Source: Microvirga sp. 3-52 (GTDB lineage Bacteria > Pseudomonadota > Alphaproteobacteria > Rhizobiales > Beijerinckiaceae). From it: a stretch of DNA of 64,000 nucleotides. Below the pieces are notes generated by a model, which was not told the DNA's origin, ran no database searches, and saw nothing but the letters and a program-made list of their open reading frames with translations. A program made the position numbers and the translations under genes. The stretch covers positions 3,144-67,143 of the forward strand of contig NZ_JAHAMK010000005.1 in the NCBI RefSeq assembly GCF_018383585.1. The letters are read 5' to 3'. Of the stretch, positions 24,934 to 33,243 are shown piece after piece; positions within the stretch are counted from its first letter, which is position 1; the number at the start of each line of letters is the position of its first letter.

Positions 24934-25542
24934 TTGAACCCGTTAACAACCGGTGACTTCACGGAATCGCAGGAGCCCTTCGCGCTCTTCAAGGCCTGGA
25001 TGACGGAAGCCGAGGCCTCCGAGCCCAACGATCCCAACGCCATGGCGCTGGCGACCGTCGACGAGACCGGGCTGCCCAATGTCCGCATGGTGCTGCTCAA
25101 GGGCTTCGACGAGAACGGCTTCGTGTTCTACACCAACACGGAATCCAACAAGGGCCAGGAGCTTCTGGGCCAGAGGAAGGCCGCGCTCGTCCTGCACTGG
25201 AAGAGCCTGCGCCGGCAGGTCCGCGCCCGGGGCCCGGTGACCATCGTCAGCGACGCGGAAGCCGACGCCTATTTCCAGAGCCGCCCCCGCGACAGCCGCA
25301 TCGGCGCCTGGGCGAGCCAGCAGTCGCGCCCGCTGGAAAGCCGCTTCGCCCTGGAGAAGGCGGTGGCCGTGCACACCGCGAAATACGCCATCGGCGAGGT
25401 GCCGCGCCCGCCCCACTGGACGGGTTTCCGCATCGCGCCAGTGTCCATCGAGTTCTGGCAGGACAAGCCGTTCCGCCTCCACGACCGGGTCGCCTTCACC
25501 CGCGAGGGCGAAGGCTGGCGGAAGGTGCGGTTGTATCCCTGA
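24934..25542 (+). CDS. pdxH: Pyridoxamine 5'-phosphate oxidase
   Basis: The 202-residue protein matches PdxH throughout: [20 protein letters not shown] in the FMN-binding strand, [51 protein letters not shown] and the C-terminal [13 protein letters not shown]...WRKVRLYP. It oxidises pyridoxamine or pyridoxine 5'-phosphate to pyridoxal 5'-phosphate with FMN and oxygen. The start is a TTG at 24934. The last residues (RLYP) are the usual C-terminus, so the gene is complete. A palindromic repeat follows at 25556. Confidence 0.97.
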   Translation: MNPLTTGDFTESQEPFALFKAWMTEAEASEPNDPNAMALATVDETGLPNVRMVLLKGFDENGFVFYTNTESNKGQELLGQRKAALVLHWKSLRRQVRARGPVTIVSDAEADAYFQSRPRDSRIGAWASQQSRPLESRFALEKAVAVHTAKYAIGEVPRPPHWTGFRIAPVSIEFWQDKPFRLHDRVAFTREGEGWRKVRLYP

Positions 25543-25555
25543 CATGCATTCCCCG

Positions 25556-25596
25556 GCATCGGACCCGAAAGTGCATTCCACTTTCGGGTCCGATGC
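25556..25596. repeat. Perfect palindrome, GAGCATCGGACCC family
   Basis: Exact 18-base arms (25556-25573 and 25579-25596) surround a CATTC loop. It begins 13 bases after the pdxH stop, so it would form a strong hairpin at the mRNA 3' end. Confidence 0.85.
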
Positions 25597-25632
25597 TCTA
25601 AAGGTCTGCGCCCTCTCACCTGAGAAACCCAG

Positions 25633-26388
25633 ATGTCGTCCTCCGCCAGCAATTCCCGCCGCATCATGCTGCTCACCGGCGCCAGCCGGGGAATCGGGCA
25701 TGCCACCGTCAAGCGTTTCTCGGCGGCCGGGTGGCGGGTCATCACCTGCTCGCGGCACGGTTTTCCGGAAAACTGCCCGTGGGAGATGGGACCGGAGGAT
25801 CACCTCCAGGTCGATCTTGCGGATGCCCAGGACACCCGCCGCGCCATCGAAGAGGTCAAGGAGCGGCTCGCCGCCGAGGGCGGCTGCCTGCACGCGCTCG
25901 TGAACAATGCGGGGATCTCCCCCAAAGGTTCGGGCGGCTCACGGCTGGGAACCCTCGACACCAGCTACGAGGACTGGCTGCGGGTCTTCCAGGTCAATTT
26001 CTTCGCCTCGATCATGCTGGCCCGCGGCCTGCAGGACGAACTCACGAAGGCCAAGGGCTCGGTGGTCAACGTGACCTCCATCGCGGGCTCCCGCGTCCAC
26101 CCCTTCGCGGGCGCGGCCTATGCCACCTCCAAGGCGGCGCTCGCAGCCCTCACCCGCGAGATGGCCGGCGATTTCGGGCCGCTGGGCGTGCGCGTGAACG
26201 CCATCTCGCCGGGAGAGATCGACACGGCGATCCTCTCGCCAGGGACGGAGAAGATCGTCGAGCAATTGCCGATGCGCCGCCTCGGCACTCCGGACGAGGT
26301 CGCCAAGGCCATCTACTTCCTCTGCACGGATGCGAGTTCCTACGTCACCGGCGCGGAGCTCCACATCAACGGCGGCCAGCACGTCTAG
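25633..26388 (+). CDS. SDR family oxidoreductase
   Basis: The 251-residue protein is a classical short-chain dehydrogenase: the nucleotide motif LLTGASRGIGHATVKRF near residue 14, NNAGISPKG, catalytic Ser in NVTSIAGSRVHP, and the Tyr-x3-Lys pair in AYATSKAALAALTREM near residue 158. A VNAISPGEIDT segment and C-terminal VTGAELHINGGQHV complete the fold. It reduces or oxidises a hydroxyl/carbonyl group with NAD(P)(H); substrate unknown. Seven bases separate its stop from the next gene, suggesting co-transcription. Confidence 0.92.
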   Translation: MSSSASNSRRIMLLTGASRGIGHATVKRFSAAGWRVITCSRHGFPENCPWEMGPEDHLQVDLADAQDTRRAIEEVKERLAAEGGCLHALVNNAGISPKGSGGSRLGTLDTSYEDWLRVFQVNFFASIMLARGLQDELTKAKGSVVNVTSIAGSRVHPFAGAAYATSKAALAALTREMAGDFGPLGVRVNAISPGEIDTAILSPGTEKIVEQLPMRRLGTPDEVAKAIYFLCTDASSYVTGAELHINGGQHV

Positions 26389-26395
26389 GCGGTGG

Positions 26396-26830
26396 ATGAT
26401 GCCGCTCCGGCACCCGGCACGAAGCCTCATGCTCGCGTTCACGGCCGTGCTGGTCATCGGCTCGATGCCGGACGCGCGCGGCCAGGAACAGCCCGGGAAG
26501 AACCCGTTCGCCGACCCGGACATGACGCCCTCCTACAGGGCGCAGTGCCATGAGGTGCGGGAGCTGACCAAGGATCGCGAAACCGGCGCGACCCGGATTG
26601 ATTTCAGCGTGACCGGCCCCCTCGCCCTCGTGCATTTCGACGGCACGCTGGCCTATCTCGGCGTGTGCGGCACCGCGCCGGACCCGAAGGTGCTCTGCGT
26701 GACCTACCAGACCAACGACATGAAGGTCGGCGAGGTGGTGACGGTCACCGGCGGCTACAGCCGGCCCAATCCCGACTACATCGTCCTCGATCCCTGTCTG
26801 GCGCGGCGGCCGGACGAGACGGCCGAGTAG
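26396..26830 (+). CDS. Exported hypothetical protein
   Basis: The 144-residue product starts with a Sec signal (ARSLMLAFTAVLVIGSMPDA) and probable cleavage near RGQ. The mature domain has a beta-rich pattern with three Cys (AQCHEVRELT, GVCGTAPDPKVLCVTYQ) and a VGEVVTVTGGYSRPNPDY stretch reminiscent of OB-like folds; a fourth Cys lies near the end (LDPCLARR). Two disulfides are plausible, in keeping with a periplasmic location. I do not recognise a family. It follows the SDR gene closely and is convergent with the citrate synthase-like gene. Confidence 0.72.
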   Translation: MMPLRHPARSLMLAFTAVLVIGSMPDARGQEQPGKNPFADPDMTPSYRAQCHEVRELTKDRETGATRIDFSVTGPLALVHFDGTLAYLGVCGTAPDPKVLCVTYQTNDMKVGEVVTVTGGYSRPNPDYIVLDPCLARRPDETAE

Positions 26831-26837
26831 GACACCG

Positions 26838-27908
26838 TCAGGCCGCCTGAGCGGGCCACGCTCCCACATAGCGCGACTGAGGCCGGATGATGCGGCCGGT
26901 GCGACTCTGCTCGATGGCATGGGCCACCCAGCCCGCCGTGCGCCCTGCAGCGAACAGCGGCGTGAAACCCTCCCGGGGAACACCGAGGGCGTCGAGCAGA
27001 ACGGCGGTATAGAACTCCACATTGGTGTCGAGCCGCCGTCCGGGCTTGCGGCGCTCCAGCACTTTCAGGGCCGCGGCCTCGACGGCCTCCGCGAAGGCGA
27101 TGCGGTTGTCCTTCCCTTTCAGCCGTCCGACGGCCGCCTTGAGCACATCCGCCCGCGGATCGCGCACCCGGTAGATGCGGTGACCGAAACCCATGAGGCG
27201 CTCGCCCCGTGCGATGGCATCATCGAGCCAGATCTCCGCATTCTCGACACGGCCGATCGCGTCCAACATGTCGAGCACGGGGCCCGGCGCGCCGCCGTGC
27301 AGCGGTCCCTTCAGGGCGCAGAGCCCCGCCACGACGGAGGACAGGATGCCGGCCTGCGTCGAGGCGACCACGCGCGCCGTGAACGTCGAGGCGTTGAGCC
27401 CATGGTCGATCACCGTCACGAGATAGGTGTCGAGACCCTGCACCTCGTCCGCAGCAACGGGCCCGTTGCGCATCATGCGCAGAATGTCGGCTGCATGACC
27501 TGCGCCGGCATCGGGCTCCACGGGTCCTAGACCCTGCGCGCCCCGCACCGCCACGGCGGCCGCGACGCCGGCGGCCCCGACGGCCAGAGCGGGATGGTCG
27601 TCCTCCGCATCGGGCAGGCTCGACAGGAGCAGCCGCATGCCCTCGACGGGCGTGAGGCCGGCCAACCGAACCGCTAGCGGCGCAAGGTGCCCATAGACCC
27701 TCACCCGGGCATTGCCGAGAAGCGCCTGGGGATCAGCGATCCCCTCCGGAACAAGGCCGCTCCAGAGCATTGCCACGACATCCTCGAAGGCGACGCGGCC
27801 GGCGAGTTCCTCGAGATCGTGTCCGCCAATGATCAGGCGCCCGGCCTCGCCATCCACATGGCTGAGGGCGGTCTCGGCCGCCACGACGTCGTCAAGTCCA
27901 ATGGTCAT
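26838..27908 (-). CDS. Citrate synthase family protein
   Basis: The 356-residue protein has the citrate synthase fold motifs: LKGPLHGGAPGPVLDML with the first catalytic His, GFGHRIYRVRDPRAD with the second His and the CoA/oxaloacetate Arg residues, and a C-terminal AGRTAGWVAHAIEQ. The catalytic Asp position reads NVEFYTAVL, that is Glu in place of Asp; some actinobacterial CitA-type enzymes have the same, so activity is possible. It may make citrate or methylcitrate from oxaloacetate and an acyl-CoA. AGGAGAG precedes the start. It is divergent from an HTH-fused relative 76 bases away. The housekeeping GltA is probably elsewhere. Confidence 0.88.
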   Translation of the reverse strand: MTIGLDDVVAAETALSHVDGEAGRLIIGGHDLEELAGRVAFEDVVAMLWSGLVPEGIADPQALLGNARVRVYGHLAPLAVRLAGLTPVEGMRLLLSSLPDAEDDHPALAVGAAGVAAAVAVRGAQGLGPVEPDAGAGHAADILRMMRNGPVAADEVQGLDTYLVTVIDHGLNASTFTARVVASTQAGILSSVVAGLCALKGPLHGGAPGPVLDMLDAIGRVENAEIWLDDAIARGERLMGFGHRIYRVRDPRADVLKAAVGRLKGKDNRIAFAEAVEAAALKVLERRKPGRRLDTNVEFYTAVLLDALGVPREGFTPLFAAGRTAGWVAHAIEQSRTGRIIRPQSRYVGAWPAQAA

Positions 27909-27970
27909 GCGCTCTCTCCTTCTTTGCGGGAGAGCTTCATGCCGGACTTGCCGGACCGTCAATCTTGAAT

Positions 27971-27987
27971 CAACATATCAACATATG
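27971..27987. promoter_or_regulatory. Candidate operator in the divergent citrate synthase promoter region
   Basis: CAACATAT is repeated in tandem (27971-27978 and 27979-27986) and contains the palindrome CATAT-CAAC-ATATG, whose right arm holds the start codon of the HTH-fused gene. It is AT-rich within GC-rich DNA and lies between two divergent genes. The fused HTH is the obvious candidate binder. Repeats seen; role inferred. Confidence 0.45.
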
Positions 27988-29115
27988 AGCACCGCATCCC
28001 TCGATCTCGCATCGGCCGAAGAAGCCTCGTCCCGCCTCGGCATCAGCCGCGCGAGCCTCTATGCCTATGTGAGCCGCGGCCTCATCCGCTCCTTTTCCTC
28101 GCCGCACGATCCGCGCCAGCGGCTCTATGCCGTGAAGGACGTAGAGACGCTGGTGGAGCGCAAGGCCCGCTTCCGCCGCCCCGCCGTCGCGGCCGCCACC
28201 GCGCTCGACTGGGGGCTGCCCGTGCTGGAAACCAGCATCACCCAGATCAAGGATGGGCGCCTGTTCTATCGCGGTCAGGATGCCGTCGCCCTGGCCCGCA
28301 ACGCCAGCCTCGAGGACGCCGCTCGCCTGCTGATCGGCGGCCTGGATGAGGAAGCCTTCCTCCGCCCGTCCCGGATCCCGGGGCCCCTGCCCGGCCCGGT
28401 CCTCGGCCCTCATGCCTTCGTGGCACAGGCGGTCCGGCTCCTGTCGGAGCCGGCGCTCAAGGAAACCCGGGCGGCCGAGGTGGCGGCGATCCTTCGCCTG
28501 ATGGCCGCCGCTGCCGGCGGGGACGATCCGGGTACCGTGCCGCTGCATGAGCACCTGGCCCGGACCTGGAAGGCTTCTTCGCAGGCGACGGACGCGATCC
28601 GCCGCGCCCTTGTCCTCTGTGCCGACCATGAACTCAGCTCATCGTCCTTCGCGGTGCGGGTCACGGCCTCGACCGGCGCATCCCTGCGTTATGCGACGAT
28701 TGCGGGCCTCGTGGCTCTGAGTGGCCCCTACCATGGGGGAATGACGGAGCGGGTCAGAGCCTTTCTGGACGATCCCAGGGCGGCGCCACATCCCGGCTTT
28801 CGGCATCGCCTCTATCCGGACGGCGATCCGCGGGCCGAGGCTCTTCTGGAGAATGTGCCGCTGCTCGCCTCGGACGCCACGACCCTGAAGACGATCGCAA
28901 CCGCCTCCGGCGGCTCTCCCAGCGTCGATGTGGCTCTCGTGATGATGGAGCGGGCCTATGGACTGCCCGTGGGGGCTGCGTTTACGGTCTTTGCCGTCGG
29001 ACGCACGGCGGGATGGCTCGCCCATGCCATCGAGCAGCGCAGCCAGGCGGCCCTCATCCGGCCGCGGGCCCGCTATGTGGCGGCGGACGACCCATCTGCC
29101 CGGAAGTCTTCCTGA
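27985..29115 (+). CDS. Citrate synthase-like protein with N-terminal helix-turn-helix
   Basis: The 376-residue protein begins with a MerR/excisionase-like HTH (EEASSRLGISRASLYAYVSR, then GLIRSFSSPHDPRQRLYAVK) over about 60 residues. A citrate synthase domain follows: FYRGQDAVALARN, LSGPYHGGMTERVRAF with the first catalytic His, HRLYPDGDPRAE with the second, SVDVALVMMERAYGLP with the Asp, and GRTAGWLAHAIEQ. All three catalytic residues seem present. No ribosome binding site is seen before ATG 27985 and no better in-frame start exists, so leaderless translation is possible. It could be an acyl-CoA or oxaloacetate-sensing regulator of the divergent gene, an enzyme, or both. It overlaps the Nudix gene by one base. 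Confidence 0.85.
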   Translation: MSTASLDLASAEEASSRLGISRASLYAYVSRGLIRSFSSPHDPRQRLYAVKDVETLVERKARFRRPAVAAATALDWGLPVLETSITQIKDGRLFYRGQDAVALARNASLEDAARLLIGGLDEEAFLRPSRIPGPLPGPVLGPHAFVAQAVRLLSEPALKETRAAEVAAILRLMAAAAGGDDPGTVPLHEHLARTWKASSQATDAIRRALVLCADHELSSSSFAVRVTASTGASLRYATIAGLVALSGPYHGGMTERVRAFLDDPRAAPHPGFRHRLYPDGDPRAEALLENVPLLASDATTLKTIATASGGSPSVDVALVMMERAYGLPVGAAFTVFAVGRTAGWLAHAIEQRSQAALIRPRARYVAADDPSARKSS

Positions 29116-29564
29116 TGACCAGCGACCGCCTCTATCCCTCCCGTCCGATCCTCGCAGCCTCTGTCGCCGTGCTGCGGGACGGGCACATCCTGCTCGCCGC
29201 CCGGGGCAAGCCGCCGAGCGAGGGTCTGTTCTCGCTGCCCGGCGGCATGGTCGAGACCGGCGAAACCCTGGGCGAGGCCGCTCTTCGGGAACTTCGCGAG
29301 GAGGTCGGGGTTGAGGCCAAGCTTATCGGCCTCATCGCCCCGGTGGAATTCATTGAAAGGGACGAGAAAGGCCATATAAAGCATCACGTCGTCATCGCCG
29401 CCCACGCCGCCCGCTGGGTTTCGGGCGAACCCCAGACAGGTCCGGAAGCAAAGGAAATCCGTTGGGTCACGGAACGGGACATCACCGATCTGCCGATGAC
29501 GGCAGGGCTCACCGGGATTCTGGAACAGGCCTTCCGGCTCGCGCATCAGGACCTAGGGTCATGA
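29115..29564 (+). CDS. Nudix hydrolase
   Basis: The 149-residue protein carries a full Nudix box, GGMVETGETLGEAALRELRE followed by EVGV (G-x5-E-x7-REUxEExGU), near residue 45. An N-terminal strand ASVAVLRDGHILLAARGKPP precedes it. Such enzymes hydrolyse nucleoside diphosphates linked to another moiety; the set with an R/KPP-EGLFSLPGG context often acts on ADP-ribose, NADH or similar, but the substrate is not fixed here. Its ATG shares a base with the preceding stop, and its stop overlaps the next start by four bases, so the three genes form a tight operon. Confidence 0.92.
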   Translation: MTSDRLYPSRPILAASVAVLRDGHILLAARGKPPSEGLFSLPGGMVETGETLGEAALRELREEVGVEAKLIGLIAPVEFIERDEKGHIKHHVVIAAHAARWVSGEPQTGPEAKEIRWVTERDITDLPMTAGLTGILEQAFRLAHQDLGS

Positions 29565-30145
29565 CGCGTGCGCGCCTGCTCCTCGTCCTTCCCGCCCTTT
29601 TGCTGGCCGTGCCAGAGCCCGCGGCGGCTCAGAGCTTCTTCGAGCGGTTGTTCGGCGTGCCCCCGAGGCCGCAGCCCGGCCAACCGGTTCCGCAGCAGCA
29701 GTATCGCCCTCAGCCGCAGTACCGACCGCAGCAGCAGTCACCCCAGCAGCGGCGCCCTCAGCAACAGCAGCAGAAACCGGCTGCTCAGCAGCAGCAGCCG
29801 CCGCAGCAGCAGGCGGAACCGGCTCCGGCAGTCGAGCCACCGCCGGCGCCGTACGAAAAGGAGTTGCTGCGGCTCGCCGAAATCATGGGATCTCTCGCCA
29901 TGCTGCGCCCCCTCTGCAGCGCCCCCGACAGCACCGAATGGGGCCGGCGCATGCAGGTCCTGCTCGACGCGGAAGGGACGACGCCCGGGCGCCGCGAGCG
30001 TCTCGCCGGCGCCTACAACAAGGGCTATCGGGCCTATGCCCTCACCTACCGGATCTGCACTCCGTCCGCCCAGGAGGCTTCCGTGCGGTTCCTGGCGGAA
30101 GGGGAGCAGCTCGCCCGCAACATCACCGGGCGCTACGGCGGGTGA
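29561..30145 (+). CDS. TIGR02301 family protein (exported, glutamine-rich)
   Basis: The 194-residue product has a signal peptide (LLLVLPALLLAVPEPAAA with probable cleavage before QSFFERLF). A long Gln/Pro-rich linker (about residues 35-90, many CAG codons) follows, then a conserved helical domain (KELLRLAEIMGSLAMLRPLC, WGRRMQVLLDAEG, LAGAYNKGYRAYALTYRICT, ARNITGRYGG). This is the TIGR02301 pattern found in Rhizobiales. Two conserved Cys may pair in the periplasm. Function unknown. The Gln tract is low-complexity DNA and may vary between strains. It overlaps the Nudix gene by four bases (ATGA). Confidence 0.88.
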   Translation: MTRARLLLVLPALLLAVPEPAAAQSFFERLFGVPPRPQPGQPVPQQQYRPQPQYRPQQQSPQQRRPQQQQQKPAAQQQQPPQQQAEPAPAVEPPPAPYEKELLRLAEIMGSLAMLRPLCSAPDSTEWGRRMQVLLDAEGTTPGRRERLAGAYNKGYRAYALTYRICTPSAQEASVRFLAEGEQLARNITGRYGG

Positions 30146-30371
30146 CGATCGGACGCTCGTGTTCAGCGGACACTGAGCCGTCGGTGCATCATACGGCCGT
30201 CTCTGATCCGCAGGCTGCCGTCGGTGTTGCACTGGCGCCTCTTATCCACATTTTTCGATCCCACCCCTCTCGCGTTAACCTCCTTGCAAGGTGATGCTGG
30301 CGGTGGGTCGGCGCGAAGTCTAAGAATGATTCAACCGAACTCGCGCGCCGCCCCTCAAAGGGGCATGGATC

Positions 30372-30635
30372 ATGAACGAAAACGACGTCCCTCTCGACGA
30401 GCTGCCCGAACTCAGCGCCCTCAAGCAGGCGGCCCTGAGCTATGTGACCGAGGCCTTCGCCGAGGCCGAGCTCGATGGGCTCGACGGCGATTGCATGGCC
30501 CAGGCGGCCCTTTTCGCGGCCTTCACCGAACTCGTCGCCACCTATGGCGAAGATGCCGTTGCGGAATATGCGGCCACCCTGCCGGACAAGATCCGCACGG
30601 GTGCGTTCTCGATGGCGATGTCGCTGAAGCATTGA
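30372..30635 (+). CDS. Small acidic hypothetical protein (87 aa)
   Basis: The product is acidic and helical: MNENDVPLDELPELSALKQA, then YVTEAFAEAELDGLDGDCM, and a C-terminal LPDKIRTGAFSMAMSLKH. There is no signal peptide or membrane segment. AAAGGGG lies upstream of the ATG. It stands alone, with about 220 bases of unremarkable sequence upstream. I cannot assign a family, though the composition is clearly protein-like. Confidence 0.65.
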   Translation: MNENDVPLDELPELSALKQAALSYVTEAFAEAELDGLDGDCMAQAALFAAFTELVATYGEDAVAEYAATLPDKIRTGAFSMAMSLKH

Positions 30636-30817
30636 GGTTGGCGGGGCTTCCACAAAGGAGGCTTTGCGATCAGCACATATCGGCGGCTCGAAGGAGCTGT
30701 TTGAATTGTGGTAACCTTTTAGGCCTATTCTAGCGGCCGAATCCTATCGGTGGCGCATGATGCGGCCATGTCCTCTCCCCGGCATGACGCGGGCAGCAGC
30801 CTTCCAGGACCGGCACC

Positions 30818-31657
30818 ATGCACGTCAATCCCACTCTGAAGCAGGGTCTTCAAGTCTTGACGACCTTCACCTCGGACCAGGCCACTACCACCAAGACCAC
30901 CGCGGCCTCCGACAACTTCGTCAAGACCGCCAACGGGATCTCAGGCCAAGCCGGCAACTCTCTCAAGCAGGCCTCCGCCACCATCGGCGGCGCAATGTTG
31001 AGCATGAGCGAGCAGAACGGCTCGTGACGCGATGAGGCTTTGCGCGACGCCGCAAGGCAAAAGGCCTACGCCACCGGATCGAGTTGGGGCGTCGAGGCGT
31101 ATGACAGCATCGAGGACATGCCATCGTACATGCGGGAAAGCGCTGCCAGAGCCCAGGCTCAGCATGAGGCCGAAATGGCTAAACTGGCGACAGTGGCCGG
31201 CACCCACAACTGGAATAGCCAGGCTGCCCATCACCTTGGCGAGATCATGAGGCTCGAAAACAAGGGCATCCTCAATTACTGGTCCTACGATGCCAGCGGG
31301 TCGGCCAACATTCGACCCGGAAGGGCCGCCGAGATGCATCCCGCCGAATTGCGGGAAATCCAGACCTTCGAGAAGACATTGAAGGCTGCGGTCTCTGCGA
31401 TCGGCGAAAACACCGATGTCACAGGGGACATCTTCGTTAAATACGAAGACGGCACGTGGAGCTGGGGCGTCTTCGAAGTCCGCGATAAGGACACCGGAGC
31501 GCTGTACTTCAATCACGACGGCAATGGGAAAGTTCAGTTCCACGATAAGGGAATGATATTATCCGAAGTCGACGCCAAAGTCGGTGGCGGCTGGTACCGT
31601 TTAGATCGAGCCGGCTACGAGACAGCCTTTCGGATCAATCTCTGGGATGACGTGTAA
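30818..31657 (+). pseudogene. Hypothetical gene interrupted by an in-frame UGA
   Basis: One reading frame runs from ATG 30818 through a TGA at 31025-31027 and on to 31657. The first part (69 residues) is Thr/Ser/Ala-rich (LTTFTSDQATTTKTTAASDN, ending ATIGGAMLSMSEQNGS). After the TGA the same frame continues without a gap as RDEALRDAARQKAYATGSS and a well-formed domain of about 200 residues (GVEAYDSIEDMPSYMRES, ILNYWSYDASGS, GWYRLDRAGYETAFRINLWD). The second part has no good start of its own (only a TTG at 31040), so this reads as one gene with a nonsense codon, for example CGA to TGA, or with readthrough at UGA-C. No family is recognised. The base composition is less GC-rich than its neighbours. 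Confidence 0.6.
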
Positions 31658-31834
31658 GAGATAGCATCAAGACCGATCCCCTATTCCTGGATTGTGCTCC
31701 ATAAACAGGCTTATGCATTTGCGTAAGGTATCTGATCCACTGGCGCGCCGTAACGAACCGCCTGGGAAGAACGCCGGGGTCGTTCATGTTGCTTCATGAC
31801 TCGGCGCCGAATGGGGATCAGGCGGCTCGCCTCT

Positions 31835-33169
31835 TCACGGACGAAGCGTCTCTTCGAACCGCACCACCTCGCCCTGTGACGAAGCCTCGAGCGAACCGTC
31901 CCACATCACCACGTTGCCGCGCACGATCGTGCCGATGGGCCAGCCGGTCACCTTTTTGCCGTCGTAGGGCGTCCACTGAGATTTCGAGGCGATCCAGTCG
32001 TTGGTGATGGTCTCGGTGCGCTTCAGATCGACCACGGTGAAATCCGCGTCGTAGCCGACCGCGATGCGGCCCTTGTTGGCGATGCCGAAGAGGCGCTTGG
32101 GTCCAGCGCTCGTGAGATCGACGAAGCGCTCGAGCGTCAGCCTGCTCGCATTCACATGGTCGAGCATCACGGGCACGAGGGTCTGCACGCCGGTCATGCC
32201 GGAGGGCGTGTTGGGATAGGTCTTGTCCTTCTCCTGGCGCGTATGCGGCGCGTGGTCGGAGCCGAGAATGTCGGCGACGCCCTCGTCGAGGCCCTGCCAG
32301 AGCGCCGCGCGATGCAGTTCGTCGCGCACGGGCGGGTTCATCTGGATGTAGGTGCCGAGGCGCTCGTAATCCTCGGGTCCTGCCAGCGTCAGGTGATGCG
32401 GCGTGACCTCCACCGACACGAGATCCTTGTGCTCCTTCAGCAACGCCATCTCCTCAGCGGTGGTGATGTGAAGCACGTGAATGCGCGCGCTGGTGTCACG
32501 GGCAATGCGCACGAGGCGCTGCGTGCAGGCGAGCGCCACTTCGGGCGAGCGCCAGACCGGATGCGAGCGCGGATCGCCCTCGACGCGCAGATTCTTCCGC
32601 TCGCGCAGCATCGCCTCGTCCTCGGAATGGAAGGCGGCGCGGCGGCGGGTGCGGCGCAGGATATCGGCGATGCCCTCGTCATCCTCCACGAGGAGCGATC
32701 CGGTGGACGAGCCCATGAACACCTTGATGCCGGCAGCACCCGGCAGACGCTCCAGTTCCGGCACGTCGTTCGCATTCTCATGGGTGCCGCCGACCCAGAA
32801 GGCGAAGTCGCAATGCATGCGGTGATGGCCGCGCCGCACCTTGTCGGCGAGCGCCTCGGGCGTCGTGGTCTGAGGGTCGGTGTTGGGCATCTCGAACACG
32901 GCCGTGACGCCGCCCATGACGGCCGCGCGGGAGCCCGATTCGAGATCCTCCTTGTGGTCGAGGCCGGGCTCGCGGAAATGCACCTGGGTGTCGATGACGC
33001 CCGGCAGGATGTGAAGGCCCCGGCACTCGATCTCCCGCCCGGCGAAGGCCTGAGACAGATCGCCGATGGCGGCGATCCGGCCGCCACGCACGCCGATGTC
33101 GCGCTCCACGCGCCCGTCGTGGTTCACGACGATGCCGCCTTTGAGGATCAGGTCGAAGGTCTGGGGCAT
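31835..33169 (-). CDS. pyrC: Dihydroorotase (class I)
   Basis: The 444-residue amidohydrolase has the class I dihydroorotase motifs: VIDTQVHFREPGLDHKEDLE with the metal-binding His pair near residue 60, the carboxylated Lys in GIKVFMGSSTGSLLV, HSEDEAML, VLHITTAEEM, and the catalytic Asp in ILGSDHAPHTRQEK. It closes carbamoyl aspartate to dihydroorotate in pyrimidine synthesis. Allantoinase and hydantoinase relatives share the fold, but the H-F-R-E-P-G pattern and the SDHAPHT segment favour dihydroorotase. Start 33169 (MPQTFDLIL) is the usual family start. It is divergent from ygfZ, 74 bases away. No other pyr gene is near. Confidence 0.88.
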   Translation of the reverse strand: MPQTFDLILKGGIVVNHDGRVERDIGVRGGRIAAIGDLSQAFAGREIECRGLHILPGVIDTQVHFREPGLDHKEDLESGSRAAVMGGVTAVFEMPNTDPQTTTPEALADKVRRGHHRMHCDFAFWVGGTHENANDVPELERLPGAAGIKVFMGSSTGSLLVEDDEGIADILRRTRRRAAFHSEDEAMLRERKNLRVEGDPRSHPVWRSPEVALACTQRLVRIARDTSARIHVLHITTAEEMALLKEHKDLVSVEVTPHHLTLAGPEDYERLGTYIQMNPPVRDELHRAALWQGLDEGVADILGSDHAPHTRQEKDKTYPNTPSGMTGVQTLVPVMLDHVNASRLTLERFVDLTSAGPKRLFGIANKGRIAVGYDADFTVVDLKRTETITNDWIASKSQWTPYDGKKVTGWPIGTIVRGNVVMWDGSLEASSQGEVVRFEETLRP

Positions 33170-33243
33170 GGCAATCCTATCCCTTGAGGCCGCTGCGGAT
33201 CGGGCATATGTCACGCTCGTATCAGGATAAGGAGAGCGGGCAC

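Noticed and set aside
29690..29830. CRISPR-like or tandem repeat
   Set aside because: The CAG-rich repetition is a low-complexity glutamine/proline linker inside the TIGR02301 gene, without regular repeats and spacers.
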